Program-made: the position numbers and the translations under genes
NCBI RefSeq assembly: GCF_900589395.1
Contig: NZ_UUIS01000043.1
Coordinates: 1-64,000 of the forward strand
DNA from: Pseudomonas viridiflava
Lineage (GTDB): Bacteria > Pseudomonadota > Gammaproteobacteria > Pseudomonadales > Pseudomonadaceae
DNA: 64,000 nucleotides
Direction: 5' to 3'
The notes under the pieces: model-generated
Database searches by the model: none
Seen by the model: only the letters and a program-made list of their open reading frames with translations
Told to the model about the DNA's origin: nothing
Shown here: positions 19,284 to 28,233 of the stretch, in pieces
Layout: the number at the start of each line of letters is the position of its first letter
How positions within the stretch are numbered: position 1 is the first letter of the stretch

Positions 19284-21023
19284 TCAATGTGAATGTCGCG
19301 GCACCTCCGAGCCACGGCAGCCCACCAGAAAGTCGAAGTCGCAGCCTTCGTCGGCCTGCAGCACATGGTCGACGTACAGCCGGCTGTAGCCGCTGGAGAA
19401 TATCTTGGCCGAGGTGTCGGGCTTGAGGTCGAGCAGGCGGCCTTGCAGTTCTTCGTCGCTGATGTCCAGGTGCAGGCGGCCGGTCAGGCAGTCGAGTTCG
19501 ATGAAGTCACCGTTGTGCACCGCCGCCAGCGGGCCACCGGCCGCCGCTTCCGGGGCCACGTGCAACACCACCGTGCCGTAGGCGGTGCCGCTCATGCGGG
19601 CGTCGGAAATACGCACCATGTCGGTCACGCCCTTGGCCAGCACCTTGGGCGGCAGGCCCATGTTGCCGACCTCGGCCATACCCGGGTAGCCCTTGGGGCC
19701 GGCGTTCTTGAGCACCAGCACGCAGGTTTCGTCGACGTCCAGGTCCGGGTCGGCGATGCGCGCCTTGTAATCGTCGAAGTTCTCGAACACCACGGCGCGG
19801 CCGCGATGCTGCATCAGCGCCGGCGTGGCGGCCGACGGCTTGACCACCGCGCCGCGTGGCGCCAGGTTGCCGCGCAGGATGCACAGGCCGCCGTCGGGCA
19901 CCAGCGGGTTGTCGATCGGACGGATCACTTCGTCGTTGTACTGCGGTGAGGCCTGGCAGTTCTGCCAGAGGCTCTTGCCATTGGCGGTCAGTGCGTCGGG
20001 GTTGGGCAGCAGGCCGTTTTCACCCAGGCGGCGGATCACTGCCGGCAGGCCACCGGCATAGTAGAACTCTTCCATCAGAAATCGCCCGGACGGCTGCAGG
20101 TCGACCAGGGTCGGCGTGCCGCGCCCGACACGGGTCCAGTCTTCCAGGTCCAGCTCGACGCCGATGCGCCCGGCAATGGCCTTGAGGTGGATGACTGCGT
20201 TGGTCGAGCCACCAATGGCGGCATTGACCTTGATGGCGTTCTCGAACGCGGCCTTGGTAAGGATCTTCGACAGACGCAGGTCTTCGCGGACCATGTCGAC
20301 GATGCGCATGCCTGACAGGTGTGCCAGCACATAGCGGCGCGAGTCGACCGCCGGGATGGCGGCGTTGTGCGGCAACGAGGTGCCCAGTGCTTCGGCCATG
20401 CAGGCCATGGTCGAGGCGGTGCCCATGGTGTTGCAGGTGCCGGCCGAGCGCGACATGCCGGCTTCGGCCGACAGGAACTCGTCGAGGCTGATCTGCCCGC
20501 CCTTATAGGCTTCATGCATCTGCCAGACCACGGTACCGGAGCCGATGTCCTTGCCGTTGTGCTTGCCGTTGAGCATCGGCCCGCCGGTGACCACGATGGC
20601 CGGCACGTCGCAACTGGCGGCCCCCATCAGCAGGGCCGGCGTGGTCTTGTCACAACCGGTGAGCAGCACCACGGCGTCCACCGGGTTACCGCGAATGGCT
20701 TCCTCGACGTCCATGCTCGCCAGGTTGCGGGTCAGCATGGCCGTGGGGCGCAGGTTGGATTCGCCGCTGGAGAACACCGGGAATTCCACCGGGAAGCCGC
20801 CAGCTTCCAGCACGCCTTTCTTCACATGTTCGGCGATCTTGCGGAAATGTGCGTTGCACGGGGTCAGTTCCGACCAGGTGTTGCAGATACCGATGATCGG
20901 CTTGCCCTGGAATTCGTGGTCCGGGATGCCTTGGTTTTTCATCCAGCTGCGGTACATGAAGCCGTTCTTGTCGGCGGTACCGAACCATTGGGCGGAGCGC
21001 AGTGGGATCTTTTTATCGGTCAT
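19284..21023 (-). CDS. IlvD/Edd-family dehydratase, probable L-arabinonate (pentonate) dehydratase
   Basis: 579-residue iron-sulfur dehydratase that probably converts a pentonate such as L-arabinonate to its 2-keto-3-deoxy acid. Cluster-ligand cysteines are visible at C56 (TPCNAHF), C124 (TGCDKT) and C197 (AGTCNTMG), the pattern of the sugar-acid dehydratase branch of the family, along with ARMSGTAYG near the C-terminus. Length and motifs fit sugar-acid dehydratases better than IlvD (about 610 residues, dihydroxy-acid). It pairs functionally with the GguC/AraD1 gene and is divergent from an MFS transporter. A 13-bp dyad lies in the shared promoter region. Exact substrate is unproven. Confidence 0.85.
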   Translation of the reverse strand: MTDKKIPLRSAQWFGTADKNGFMYRSWMKNQGIPDHEFQGKPIIGICNTWSELTPCNAHFRKIAEHVKKGVLEAGGFPVEFPVFSSGESNLRPTAMLTRNLASMDVEEAIRGNPVDAVVLLTGCDKTTPALLMGAASCDVPAIVVTGGPMLNGKHNGKDIGSGTVVWQMHEAYKGGQISLDEFLSAEAGMSRSAGTCNTMGTASTMACMAEALGTSLPHNAAIPAVDSRRYVLAHLSGMRIVDMVREDLRLSKILTKAAFENAIKVNAAIGGSTNAVIHLKAIAGRIGVELDLEDWTRVGRGTPTLVDLQPSGRFLMEEFYYAGGLPAVIRRLGENGLLPNPDALTANGKSLWQNCQASPQYNDEVIRPIDNPLVPDGGLCILRGNLAPRGAVVKPSAATPALMQHRGRAVVFENFDDYKARIADPDLDVDETCVLVLKNAGPKGYPGMAEVGNMGLPPKVLAKGVTDMVRISDARMSGTAYGTVVLHVAPEAAAGGPLAAVHNGDFIELDCLTGRLHLDISDEELQGRLLDLKPDTSAKIFSSGYSRLYVDHVLQADEGCDFDFLVGCRGSEVPRHSH

Positions 21024-21111
21024 GATCAGGCAACTCTTATTGTATGACTATTTGAATGCTGTGACCGAAACATACACCAGATTAAGGGCGTTTCAAATGG
21101 TTGCGAGCTAA

Positions 21112-21124
21112 ATAGTATTACTAT
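21112..21124. promoter_or_regulatory. Putative GntR/FadR-type operator between dehydratase and MFS genes
   Basis: ATAGTATTACTAT is a perfect odd-centred dyad (ATAGTA-T-TACTAT) in the A+T-rich 208-bp region between the divergent dehydratase and transporter genes. Short symmetric sites of this kind are typical of FadR-subfamily GntR regulators. The only such regulator nearby is the broken fragment at 18998-19165. Confidence 0.5.
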
Positions 21125-21231
21125 ATTGTCCGAATCACTGGGTTTATCCGGCTTTCCCCGGCCTGTACGGCGGTGATTGGTCAGATTAATCAGGGCTCAT
21201 CCATCCATAACAAAAACAATGGAGAACACCT

Positions 21232-22536
21232 ATGAATCCGGAAGCTCGGATCATTCGCAGGCTCACGCTCAGGTTGATTCCGTTCCTGATCCTGCTGTAC
21301 CTGGTCGCGTTCATCGACCGCTCCGCTGTCGGCTTTGCCAAATTGCACATGAACGCCGACCTGGGCCTGAGCGACATGGCCTATGGCTTCGGTGCCGGGT
21401 TGTTCTTCATTGGCTATTTCATCTTCGAGGTGCCCAGCAACCTGTTGCTGGAGCGGTTCGGGGCGCGGCGCTGGTTTGCCCGGATCCTGATCACCTGGGG
21501 GCTGATCACCATCGGCATGGCCTTCGTGCAGGGTGCCTACAGCTTCTATGTGATGCGCTTTCTGCTGGGGGCGGCCGAGGCCGGCTTCTTCCCGGGCGTG
21601 CTGTATTACATTACCCGCTGGTTTCCGGTGCGCCATCGCGGCAAGGTGCTGGGCTTCTTCATTCTCTCGCAGCCTATTGCGCTGATGGTCACCGGGCCCC
21701 TGGCCGGCTGGCTGCTGGGCATGAACGGCATCTTTGGCCTGGCCGGCTGGCAGTGGCTGTTCATCGTCATCGGGGTGCCGGCGGTGCTGCTGGCCTGGCC
21801 GACCCTGAAGATTCTGCCCGACACGCCCAAGGATGCCCGCTGGCTGGCCGAGGCCGACCGTCATTGGCTGCTGGGCGAACTGGAGAAAGACCGCGCCGAG
21901 TACGGCCAGACCGACCATACCAACCCGCTGCGTGCCCTGGCCGATCGCCGTGTGCTGATCCTGGCGCTGCTGTACCTGCCCAGCACCCTGAGCACCTACG
22001 GGCTGAGCCTGTGGTTGCCGACCCTGGTGCACCAGTTTGGCGGCAGCGACCTGACCACCGGTTTCATCTCGTCGATTCCCTATGTCTTCGGCGTGCTGGG
22101 CCTGCTGTTGGTGCCGCGCAGTTCCGACCGCCTCAACGACCGCTACGGGCACCTCACCGTGCTCTACATCCTCGGTGCCTCGGGCCTGTTCCTCAGCGCC
22201 TGGCTGGGCATCCCGGTCTGGCAACTGGCGGCCTTGTGCCTGACGGCCTTCAGCCTGTTCTCGGTGACGGCGATCTTCTGGGTGCTGCCGGGGCGCTTTC
22301 TGTCCGGCGCCAGTGCGGCTGCGGGCATTGCGCTGATTAACTCGTTCGGCAACCTGGGCGGCTACATCGGCCCGTTCGGCATCGGTGCGCTCAAGGAGTA
22401 CACCGGCACGCTGTCGTCGGGGTTGTATTTCCTGTCGGCGGTGATGCTGTGCGGGGTGGCGCTGACCTGGATCGTCTACACCCAGTTGGAAAAGAAATCC
22501 CAGGCCCGCGCCGCCGCGCTCGGACAGACTTCCTGA
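21232..22536 (+). CDS. MFS transporter, anion:cation symporter (ACS) family, probable sugar-acid uptake
   Basis: 434-residue major facilitator with about twelve membrane segments. The N-terminal segment has YLVAFIDRSAVGFAKLHMNA with D and R at the positions conserved in the ACS (GudP/phthalate/tartrate) group. The first-half loop has LERFGARRWFARILITWG. A strong GGAGA precedes the ATG. Placed head to head with the pentonate dehydratase, so import of the sugar acid is the most likely job. An origin from a lost aromatic-acid operon is also possible, because fragments of such genes follow directly. Confidence 0.85.
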   Translation: MNPEARIIRRLTLRLIPFLILLYLVAFIDRSAVGFAKLHMNADLGLSDMAYGFGAGLFFIGYFIFEVPSNLLLERFGARRWFARILITWGLITIGMAFVQGAYSFYVMRFLLGAAEAGFFPGVLYYITRWFPVRHRGKVLGFFILSQPIALMVTGPLAGWLLGMNGIFGLAGWQWLFIVIGVPAVLLAWPTLKILPDTPKDARWLAEADRHWLLGELEKDRAEYGQTDHTNPLRALADRRVLILALLYLPSTLSTYGLSLWLPTLVHQFGGSDLTTGFISSIPYVFGVLGLLLVPRSSDRLNDRYGHLTVLYILGASGLFLSAWLGIPVWQLAALCLTAFSLFSVTAIFWVLPGRFLSGASAAAGIALINSFGNLGGYIGPFGIGALKEYTGTLSSGLYFLSAVMLCGVALTWIVYTQLEKKSQARAAALGQTS

Positions 22537-22591
22537 CCCTTGAGGCGCGCAGGGATGCCCGCCGTTACGGAGCCCATGCAGGACCCCTGAT

Positions 22592-22739
22592 ACCCCTCAG
22601 GAACTCAAAGTCGCGATTGTCGGCTCGGGCACTATCGGTACTGACCTTTACACCCTGATGGACGCCGCCGACGACCTCGTGCGTCCGTTGCAGGACCGCC
22701 CGATGCGCGTCGACCGCAAGTCCCTGGCGCTGGACCTCT
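22592..22739 (+). pseudogene. In-frame scar joining acetaldehyde dehydrogenase N-terminus to 4-hydroxy-2-oxovalerate aldolase C-terminus
   Basis: One reading frame (codons from 22592) gives [20 protein letters not shown] followed by [20 protein letters not shown] and DRKSLALDL. The first part matches the NAD-binding start of acylating acetaldehyde dehydrogenases (MhpF/BphJ/XylQ: LKVAIIGSGNIGTDLM). The second matches the C-terminal part of 4-hydroxy-2-oxovalerate aldolases (MhpE/BphI: AADDLV-P-DRPVRVDR-x-L-x-L). These two genes are normally adjacent in aromatic meta-cleavage pathways. Everything between the two pieces has been deleted and the end runs into element D. Not functional. Confidence 0.75.
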
Positions 22740-22892
22740 GTAGGAGCGCGCTTGCCCGCGACCGAGCGCGTAGCGGTCGCAAAATTGATGAAACGCCACA
22801 AATTTACGACTGCGAATACATCCGCAGAATCTGCGAAACGCTGAAAATTTACGACTGCTAACGCAGCCGGTCGCGGGCAAGCGCGCTCCTAC
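22740..22892. repeat. Composite inverted-repeat element D
   Basis: GTAGGAGCGCGCTTGCCCGC at 22740 pairs with its complement ending CTAC at 22892. The core has the A orientation, with TTTACGACTGC and GAAACGC units twice. Its right edge contributes the TAG stop codon (minus strand, 22889-22891) of the acylase gene. Its left edge lies in the truncated aldolase frame. Confidence 0.88.
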
Positions 22893-25282
22893 GGCAGCAG
22901 CCGCAACTCCCCCTGGCTGTGCGCCGCCACGTCTGCTTCGCTCATGTGCTGCGGTCTGTACTCGCCGCGTAGGTACGCCTCGGCCTGGTCGGCATAGTGC
23001 GTATCGAACGGCACGCCGCTCTGGCCCACCGGGCTGATGCCCAGGGCGTGGGCCGGGTCGGCAAAGTCGATCAGGCGCCGGGTCGAGGGGCCGTAGTTCA
23101 CCGGCCACGGCGCAGGGCTCAGGCGTGACGACTGGTTGTTGGGCACTTCATGCGTGCCCGGCGCCGGGAAGGGACCGACGTTGAGCAGCCGGTCCAGCGG
23201 TTTTTGCGCCCCCAGCGGGTGGGCGTGGGTCAGCGTATGAACCTTGCCCCACTGCCATTGCCTGGGGTCCGGGCCGTACAGGGCCGTGAGGTGGTTGATG
23301 CTGGCGCGCCAGGCTGCCCGTACGGTGTCGGTGCGGGTTTCGGTCAGCGGTGAGCCGCGATTGTCCCACCACGGCGAGTCGGCCTCGGCGGCCAGGCGCG
23401 GCAAGGCCGAATCGAATGCGCGGGTCGACAGCAACGTATCGAACAGGGCGTCGCCCAGCTCATCGCGGAAGGTCTTGTCCGCCAGGTCATACAGAAACTG
23501 GTTGAACAGCGTGGCCGCGACCGAGTCCAGCGTGTAGTCACCCGACCAGTCGGCCATTTTCTCGACCCACTGCTGTTCGCCATGGTCGCTGACCACTTGG
23601 CGCAGCACCGGCAACAAGGGCTTGAGGATGCTGCGTGCATAATCGGTACGGGTGCCCAGTTGCAGTGCCTGGCTCGACGCCAGGTCCCATTTGATGGCCG
23701 GGTCGCGCAGCTGGCGATCAAGCTGCTGGCCACGCTCGGGTGGGTTGTAGTAGCCCGGGATTTCGAGGCCGGCTGGCGACAAGGGCTGGACGTTGGCCGA
23801 CAGGATATAGCCGCGCGCCGGATTTTCTTCCTGCGGGTTGGCGCTGAACGGGTAGAAGCCCGGCTTGTCGGCCTGGTCGGTACTGCCGTCGAGCAGGAAG
23901 GCCGGGTTGACGCCCGCCGGTCGTATCGGCAACTGGCCAGTGGCCCACCAGCCGATGTCGCCGGCGGCGTTGGCCCAGACGATGTTCAGCCCTGGCGCCT
24001 GGATCTTCTCGGCGGCGCTGCGCATCTTGGCCAGGGTGTCGGCGCGGTTGGCTTCATAGAAACCGTCGAGCAGCGGGTTGTCGGTCTCCAGAAACGCCCA
24101 CCACATGGCCACCGGCGTGCTGCCGGCATTGCGGCCCAGGGCGTCGTTGACGATCGGCCCGTGGGGCGAGCGGCGCAGGGTCAGGCTGACGGGCGCCTGG
24201 CCCTTGACCGCGATCTGCTGCTCGCTGCGAGTCATGTCCACCCAGCGGCCCTGATACCAGACCTGCTCGGGGTTGTCGGGGTTGGTTTTTTCGACGATCA
24301 GGTCCAGGTCGTCGTTCTGGAACATGGTCAGGCTCCAGCCGAAGTCCAGGTTATGGCCCAGAAAGGCGAACGGGTTGAGCGGCTGGTAATGGCCGTATAG
24401 CTCGAAGTCCGGCGCCGACAGGTGCGCCTCGTACCACACCGCCGGCACCGAGAAGCGAATGTGCGGGTCGCCTGCCAGCAAGGGTTTGCCGCTGCGTGTG
24501 CGGCGGCCAGCGATGGCCCAGGCATTGCTGCCTTCGAACTGCGGCAGGCCGGCGTCCTGCAAGGCCTGCTGGCTCAACTGCGCCAGGGCGCCCAGGCCCT
24601 GCCAGTCGGTCTGGCTCAGGGCCGGGCCGGCGTCGAGCACGCCATCGGGGTGCCAGTCCAGGTCGAACACCTTGAGGTAGTCGGCGCCCAGTTCGTCGCG
24701 CACATAGGTCAGCAACGGCTCGGTGCGAAAGGCAGCAGCAAAGCTGTAGGCCAGGTAGCCACCGATGCTCAGCGTGTCTTCGGCGGTGAAAGGCCGTGGC
24801 GTAATGCCCAGCAGGTCGAACTCCAGCGGGCGAGGGTGGTTGTCCTGATACTGGTTGATGCCGTCCAGATAGTGCTGCAACGCCTGCCAACTGGGCGTGT
24901 TGCGATCCTGGCGTGCGACATAGGCGTCGGCGTGCTCGCCAATGCGCAGGTTGCGAAACAGCTTGTCGGTATCGATCAGCCTGGGACCCAGTACCTCGGC
25001 CAGCTCGCCGCGTGCCAGGCGACGGAGCATTTCCATCTGGAACAGCCGGTCCTGCGCCTGCACATAGCCCAGCGCCCGGTACAGGTCGGCCTGGTTGTGC
25101 GCACGAATGTGCGGCACGCCGCGTTCGTCGTAGCGCACACTCACCGGTGCCTGCAGCCCCTTGAGCGACTGCTCGCCCTGGCGCACCGGTTGCTTGCTGT
25201 GCACATACCAGGCCGCTGCGGCGGCGAGCAGCGCCAGGAGGACGCCGAGGGTCATGGCGACAATGCGAAGACGGCGTTTCAT
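22889..25282 (-). CDS. Penicillin-acylase-family Ntn hydrolase (possible acyl-homoserine-lactone acylase, HacB-like)
   Basis: 797 residues from the ATG at 25282 (MKRRLRIVAMTL); an in-frame ATG at 25309 adds nine residues without a visible ribosome site. An N-terminal hydrophobic segment (about 6-26) exports or anchors it. The self-processing Ntn nucleophile is Ser252, in the sequence GLPQFEG-SNAWAIAGRR. The alpha-chain region has GVPHIRAHNQADLYRALGYV and QDRLFQMEMLRR. Family members hydrolyse amide bonds in penicillin G, cyclic lipids or acyl-homoserine lactones. Its size is close to HacB of P. aeruginosa, which lies near the spu genes there. Substrate is unproven. The stop codon is supplied by repeat element D. 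Confidence 0.85.
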   Translation of the reverse strand: MKRRLRIVAMTLGVLLALLAAAAAWYVHSKQPVRQGEQSLKGLQAPVSVRYDERGVPHIRAHNQADLYRALGYVQAQDRLFQMEMLRRLARGELAEVLGPRLIDTDKLFRNLRIGEHADAYVARQDRNTPSWQALQHYLDGINQYQDNHPRPLEFDLLGITPRPFTAEDTLSIGGYLAYSFAAAFRTEPLLTYVRDELGADYLKVFDLDWHPDGVLDAGPALSQTDWQGLGALAQLSQQALQDAGLPQFEGSNAWAIAGRRTRSGKPLLAGDPHIRFSVPAVWYEAHLSAPDFELYGHYQPLNPFAFLGHNLDFGWSLTMFQNDDLDLIVEKTNPDNPEQVWYQGRWVDMTRSEQQIAVKGQAPVSLTLRRSPHGPIVNDALGRNAGSTPVAMWWAFLETDNPLLDGFYEANRADTLAKMRSAAEKIQAPGLNIVWANAAGDIGWWATGQLPIRPAGVNPAFLLDGSTDQADKPGFYPFSANPQEENPARGYILSANVQPLSPAGLEIPGYYNPPERGQQLDRQLRDPAIKWDLASSQALQLGTRTDYARSILKPLLPVLRQVVSDHGEQQWVEKMADWSGDYTLDSVAATLFNQFLYDLADKTFRDELGDALFDTLLSTRAFDSALPRLAAEADSPWWDNRGSPLTETRTDTVRAAWRASINHLTALYGPDPRQWQWGKVHTLTHAHPLGAQKPLDRLLNVGPFPAPGTHEVPNNQSSRLSPAPWPVNYGPSTRRLIDFADPAHALGISPVGQSGVPFDTHYADQAEAYLRGEYRPQHMSEADVAAHSQGELRLLP

Positions 25283-25437
25283 CCGGTATCTCGGTGAGGG
25301 CATGGGCAACAGCGCAGGCTACAGGCTTGCTTGCAGGCTGTGTAGAGGCGGGTCGGTTTGTGACGCAGCCGCTTGCCAGCGCCTGGCAGACAGCCGAAGA
25401 TCGAGCCTGTGTTTTACCTGATCCTTATGGATGCCCG

Positions 25438-26397
25438 ATGTCCGACACCTTCAACTACGAGCACTTGCGCGCCCAGCTGGCGCCCCTGCACGCCAGCGAC
25501 GCGCTGTCGCCCGACGGCCAGGCCTACCAGCGCTTCTACAGCCTGGGCGCTCTGGGCGGCGAACACGTTGTGCGCAGCTGGCTGGGGCGCCTGGACGTGG
25601 CCGGCTACGAGATCGTCGGCCAGGTCTGGCGCCCCGAGCGACCGGTGGCCACGCTGATCCTGATGCACGGCTTCTATGACCACATGGGCCTGTACCGGCA
25701 TGTGGTCGAGTGGGCGCTGGCACAGCATTTCGCGGTGATCTCCTGCGACCTGCCGGGGCACGGGTTGTCCAGCGGCAGCCGCGCCAGCATTGGCGATTTC
25801 GCCGAGTACCAGACCGTGTTGCAGCGCCTGCTGGTCGAGGCCGAGGCCCTGAACCTGCCGCAGCCGTGGCATCTGTGCGGGCAGAGCACCGGCGGGGCGA
25901 TCGTGGTCGATCATGTGCTGCACCGCGGCACCGACAGTCCGGCCCAGGGCCAGGTGATCCTGCTGTCGCCGCTGGTCCGTCCGCGCGCCTGGGGCTGGTC
26001 CAAGGCCAGCTATTACCTGCTGCGCCCGTTCGTCAATGGCATCAACCGGCGCTTTACCGAGAACTCCAACGCGCCGGCCTTCCTGCCGTTCCTGCTGGCC
26101 GACCCGCTGCAACCCAAGCGCTTGCCCACCGCCTGGGTCGGCGCCCTGGCGCGCTGGATCGTGCACATCGAAAACGCCCCGCGCAGCCCGCGCACGCCGT
26201 TGATCGTGCAGGGCGAGGCGGACATGACCGTCGACTGGAGCCACAACCTGGGCGTGCTCAACGAAAAATTCAGCCAGCCGCAGATCCTGATGCTGCGCGA
26301 GGCCCGGCATCACCTGGCCAATGAAGTGCCGGAACTGCGCGCGCGGTATTTCGAGTTCCTGAATGGCCGTATACAAGATCCGAAGCTGCGCTTGTAG
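25438..26397 (+). CDS. Alpha/beta hydrolase, monoacylglycerol lipase/lysophospholipase type
   Basis: 319 residues from the ATG at 25438 (MSDTFNYEHLRAQL); a longer frame begins at 25294 inside the divergent gene's promoter and is unlikely. The serine hydrolase_4 fold shows the oxyanion HG-F (LILMHGFYDHMG), CDLPGHGLSSGSR, the nucleophile elbow CGQSTGG (Ser150), and a late catalytic His (EARHHLANE). Predicted to cleave lysophospholipids or monoacylglycerols; no secretion signal is seen, so it is probably cytoplasmic. Divergent from the penicillin-acylase gene. Its TAG stop (26395-26397) is the GTAG edge of repeat element E. Confidence 0.85.
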   Translation: MSDTFNYEHLRAQLAPLHASDALSPDGQAYQRFYSLGALGGEHVVRSWLGRLDVAGYEIVGQVWRPERPVATLILMHGFYDHMGLYRHVVEWALAQHFAVISCDLPGHGLSSGSRASIGDFAEYQTVLQRLLVEAEALNLPQPWHLCGQSTGGAIVVDHVLHRGTDSPAQGQVILLSPLVRPRAWGWSKASYYLLRPFVNGINRRFTENSNAPAFLPFLLADPLQPKRLPTAWVGALARWIVHIENAPRSPRTPLIVQGEADMTVDWSHNLGVLNEKFSQPQILMLREARHHLANEVPELRARYFEFLNGRIQDPKLRL

Positions 26398-26589
26398 GAG
26401 CGCGCTCTGCCCGCGACCGAGTGCGCAGCGCTCGCAAAATCTGCGAAACGCCACAAATTTACAGTTGTGAACACATTCGAAATCTACGAAACGCCACAAA
26501 TTTACAGTTGTGAACACATTCGAAATCTGCGAAACGCCACAATTTTACGACTGCTAACGCACTCGGTCGCGGGCAAGCGCGCTCCTACA
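26393..26589. repeat. Composite inverted-repeat element E with 43-bp tandem repeats
   Basis: The largest copy. Arms TGTAGGAGCGCGC... (26393) and ...GCGCGCTCCTACA (to 26589). The core contains two complete 43-bp tandem units (26444-26486 and 26487-26529, differing only at the last base) and a third partial unit (from 26530). Each unit starts CGAAACGCCACAAATTTACA and includes GTTGTGAACACATTCGAAAT. The remaining 97 bp before the next gene show nothing clear. Confidence 0.9.
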
Positions 26590-26686
26590 AGCGGCGAATC
26601 TAATAGCCAATAAATCAGTAGGTTTTTTTGATAAGCGCGCGGCGGCTGCCAGGCAGTCCGGTGTTTGCCGGGTGGCAGCGCTGTGG

Positions 26687-27439
26687 TTACGGCGCCAGGC
26701 TCGAATTGCTCTGGCCGACCGCCAGGCCGGCGCGGATCGCGGCCAGGGCAGCCTGGTAATACGCGCGGCCTTCGGTCGATTCGGCGAAGCTGGCGAACTC
26801 TTCCAGCTCCGGGTTCGACAGGTCGCGGTACACGTACAACAAGGTGTTGTGCAGGTCGGCCTCGATCTGCGCCATCAGCCGCTCGCGCTGGCCTTCGAGC
26901 ATGCCCTGGGCCTGGCCGCCGCCAAGCAGGCCGGGAATCATCTGGCTCAGGCTGTCGGCGGCAACGCCGGCCAGCGCCAGGCTGACTTCGGCGCCGGCCT
27001 GCTTGGCCGGCAGCGCCTGGGCTAGGTGGCCGATCAACAACTGGCGGGTCGCATCGGCCTGGATCACCGGCAGGCCCTGGGTGTGTTTGGCCAACTGGTC
27101 GGCGCGGGTGGCGGTCAGTTCGGCCTCGACGATCTTGCGGCCCAGCGGCGACTGGAAGAATTGCAGCGCCGGGGCCGGGTCCTTGAGGCTTTCGCGCAGG
27201 CGCTGTTCGGCGCGCTGGTCGACCGCCTGCGGGGCAAAGCGCTGGTTACTGTTATTGACCAGGGCCTGGAACACCGCCGGCGGCAGGTTGGCGCTATAGC
27301 GCTGCTGCGCCGCCTTGAGGGCGTCGTTGAAATGCGCCCGCTGCTGTTGCCAGCCGGCCGCCTTGTATAACTGGTCGAAGCCGTCTGCCCAGGCAGGCAG
27401 CGCGCACAACATCAACAGCACAACACACAAACGACGCAT
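26687..27439 (-). CDS. DUF2059 domain-containing periplasmic protein
   Basis: 250 residues from the ATG at 27439 (MRRLCVVLLMLCALPAWADG), a clear Sec signal peptide ending AWA. The upstream open frame to 27949 lacks signal context and is antisense to the next gene. The C-terminal half is helical and has the features of DUF2059 (E-x-D-L-H-N-T-L-L-Y-V-Y-RDLSNPELEEFASFAESTEG, then Y-x-A-x-x-A-I). Function of the family is not established. It is divergent from the 2OG-Fe(II) oxygenase gene. Confidence 0.8.
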   Translation of the reverse strand: MRRLCVVLLMLCALPAWADGFDQLYKAAGWQQQRAHFNDALKAAQQRYSANLPPAVFQALVNNSNQRFAPQAVDQRAEQRLRESLKDPAPALQFFQSPLGRKIVEAELTATRADQLAKHTQGLPVIQADATRQLLIGHLAQALPAKQAGAEVSLALAGVAADSLSQMIPGLLGGGQAQGMLEGQRERLMAQIEADLHNTLLYVYRDLSNPELEEFASFAESTEGRAYYQAALAAIRAGLAVGQSNSSLAP

Positions 27440-27568
27440 TCGGGACTCCTGTCGGCAGAGGGCTATTGTCCGGGTGTTGGCGGGGCTTTGTCGAGGCGTG
27501 ACTGCCTTGAACAATAAAGCAGTCATCCACGCAGGCGCCGCTGTCGGTCCGTCAGGCTTGTGGATACT

Positions 27569-28210
27569 ATGCACGCCATGCAAATGACCCCCGATCACCC
27601 CGTATTGCTGCGCATCGTTGACGACCTGGTCGCCCAGGGCTGGTCGCAGCAAAGCGTCTTTGTGCCCGATGCGCTGACCGGCGCCCTGGCGGCCGAGTGC
27701 CGCAGGCGCGCGGCTGCCGGTGAGCTGGAGCCAGCCGCCGTCGGGCGGGGGCCGGCCCAGGAAGTGCGCGAAAAGGTCCGCGGCGACCGTATCCAGTGGC
27801 TGGAGCCGGGCCAGGTCGAGGTCTGTGACCACTACCTGCAGATCATGGACAGCCTGCGCATGGCGCTCAATCGTGGGCTGTTCCTGGGGCTGGAAGACTT
27901 CGAAAGCCATTTTGCCCAGTACCCGCCCGGCGCCTTTTACCGTCGCCACCTGGACCGCTTTCGCGACGACGACCGGCGCATGGTCTCAGCGGTGCTGTAC
28001 CTCAACCCCGACTGGCAGGCCGGGCAGGGTGGGCAGCTGCGCATGTACCTGAGCGATGATCGGCCCCATGATGTGGACCCGGTCGGCGGTTGCCTGGTGG
28101 TGTTTCTCTCCGGCGAAGTGCCGCATGAGGTGCTGCCTGCGTGCCGCGACCGCTTGTCCCTGACCGGCTGGTTCCGGCGCCGGGGCGATGATGTGCTGGG
28201 TGACCTGTAG
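27569..28210 (+). CDS. 2-oxoglutarate/Fe(II)-dependent oxygenase (prolyl 4-hydroxylase-like)
   Basis: 213 residues from the ATG at 27569; ATGs at 27578 and 27584 or a GTG at 27560 are alternatives, and no strong ribosome site separates them. The double-stranded beta-helix iron site is visible as YRRHLDRF (His-x-Asp) and GEVPHEVLP (distal His), followed by RDRLSLTGWFRRR, whose Arg would bind 2-oxoglutarate. The family hydroxylates prolyl or other residues using O2 and 2-oxoglutarate; the target here is unknown. A homologue is common in Pseudomonas near serA. Confidence 0.82.
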   Translation: MHAMQMTPDHPVLLRIVDDLVAQGWSQQSVFVPDALTGALAAECRRRAAAGELEPAAVGRGPAQEVREKVRGDRIQWLEPGQVEVCDHYLQIMDSLRMALNRGLFLGLEDFESHFAQYPPGAFYRRHLDRFRDDDRRMVSAVLYLNPDWQAGQGGQLRMYLSDDRPHDVDPVGGCLVVFLSGEVPHEVLPACRDRLSLTGWFRRRGDDVLGDL

Positions 28211-28233
28211 ATAGCGTGCCAGAGCAGGGCAAT

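Noticed and set aside
22449..22658. Plus-strand frame overlapping the end of the MFS transporter
   Set aside because: It is out of frame with both the transporter and the dehydrogenase/aldolase scar and shows no homology pattern.
26444..26554. Tandem repeats at element E considered as a CRISPR array
   Set aside because: The units are directly adjacent with no unique spacers, there are only two to three of them, no cas genes are nearby, and the block sits inside an inverted-repeat element.
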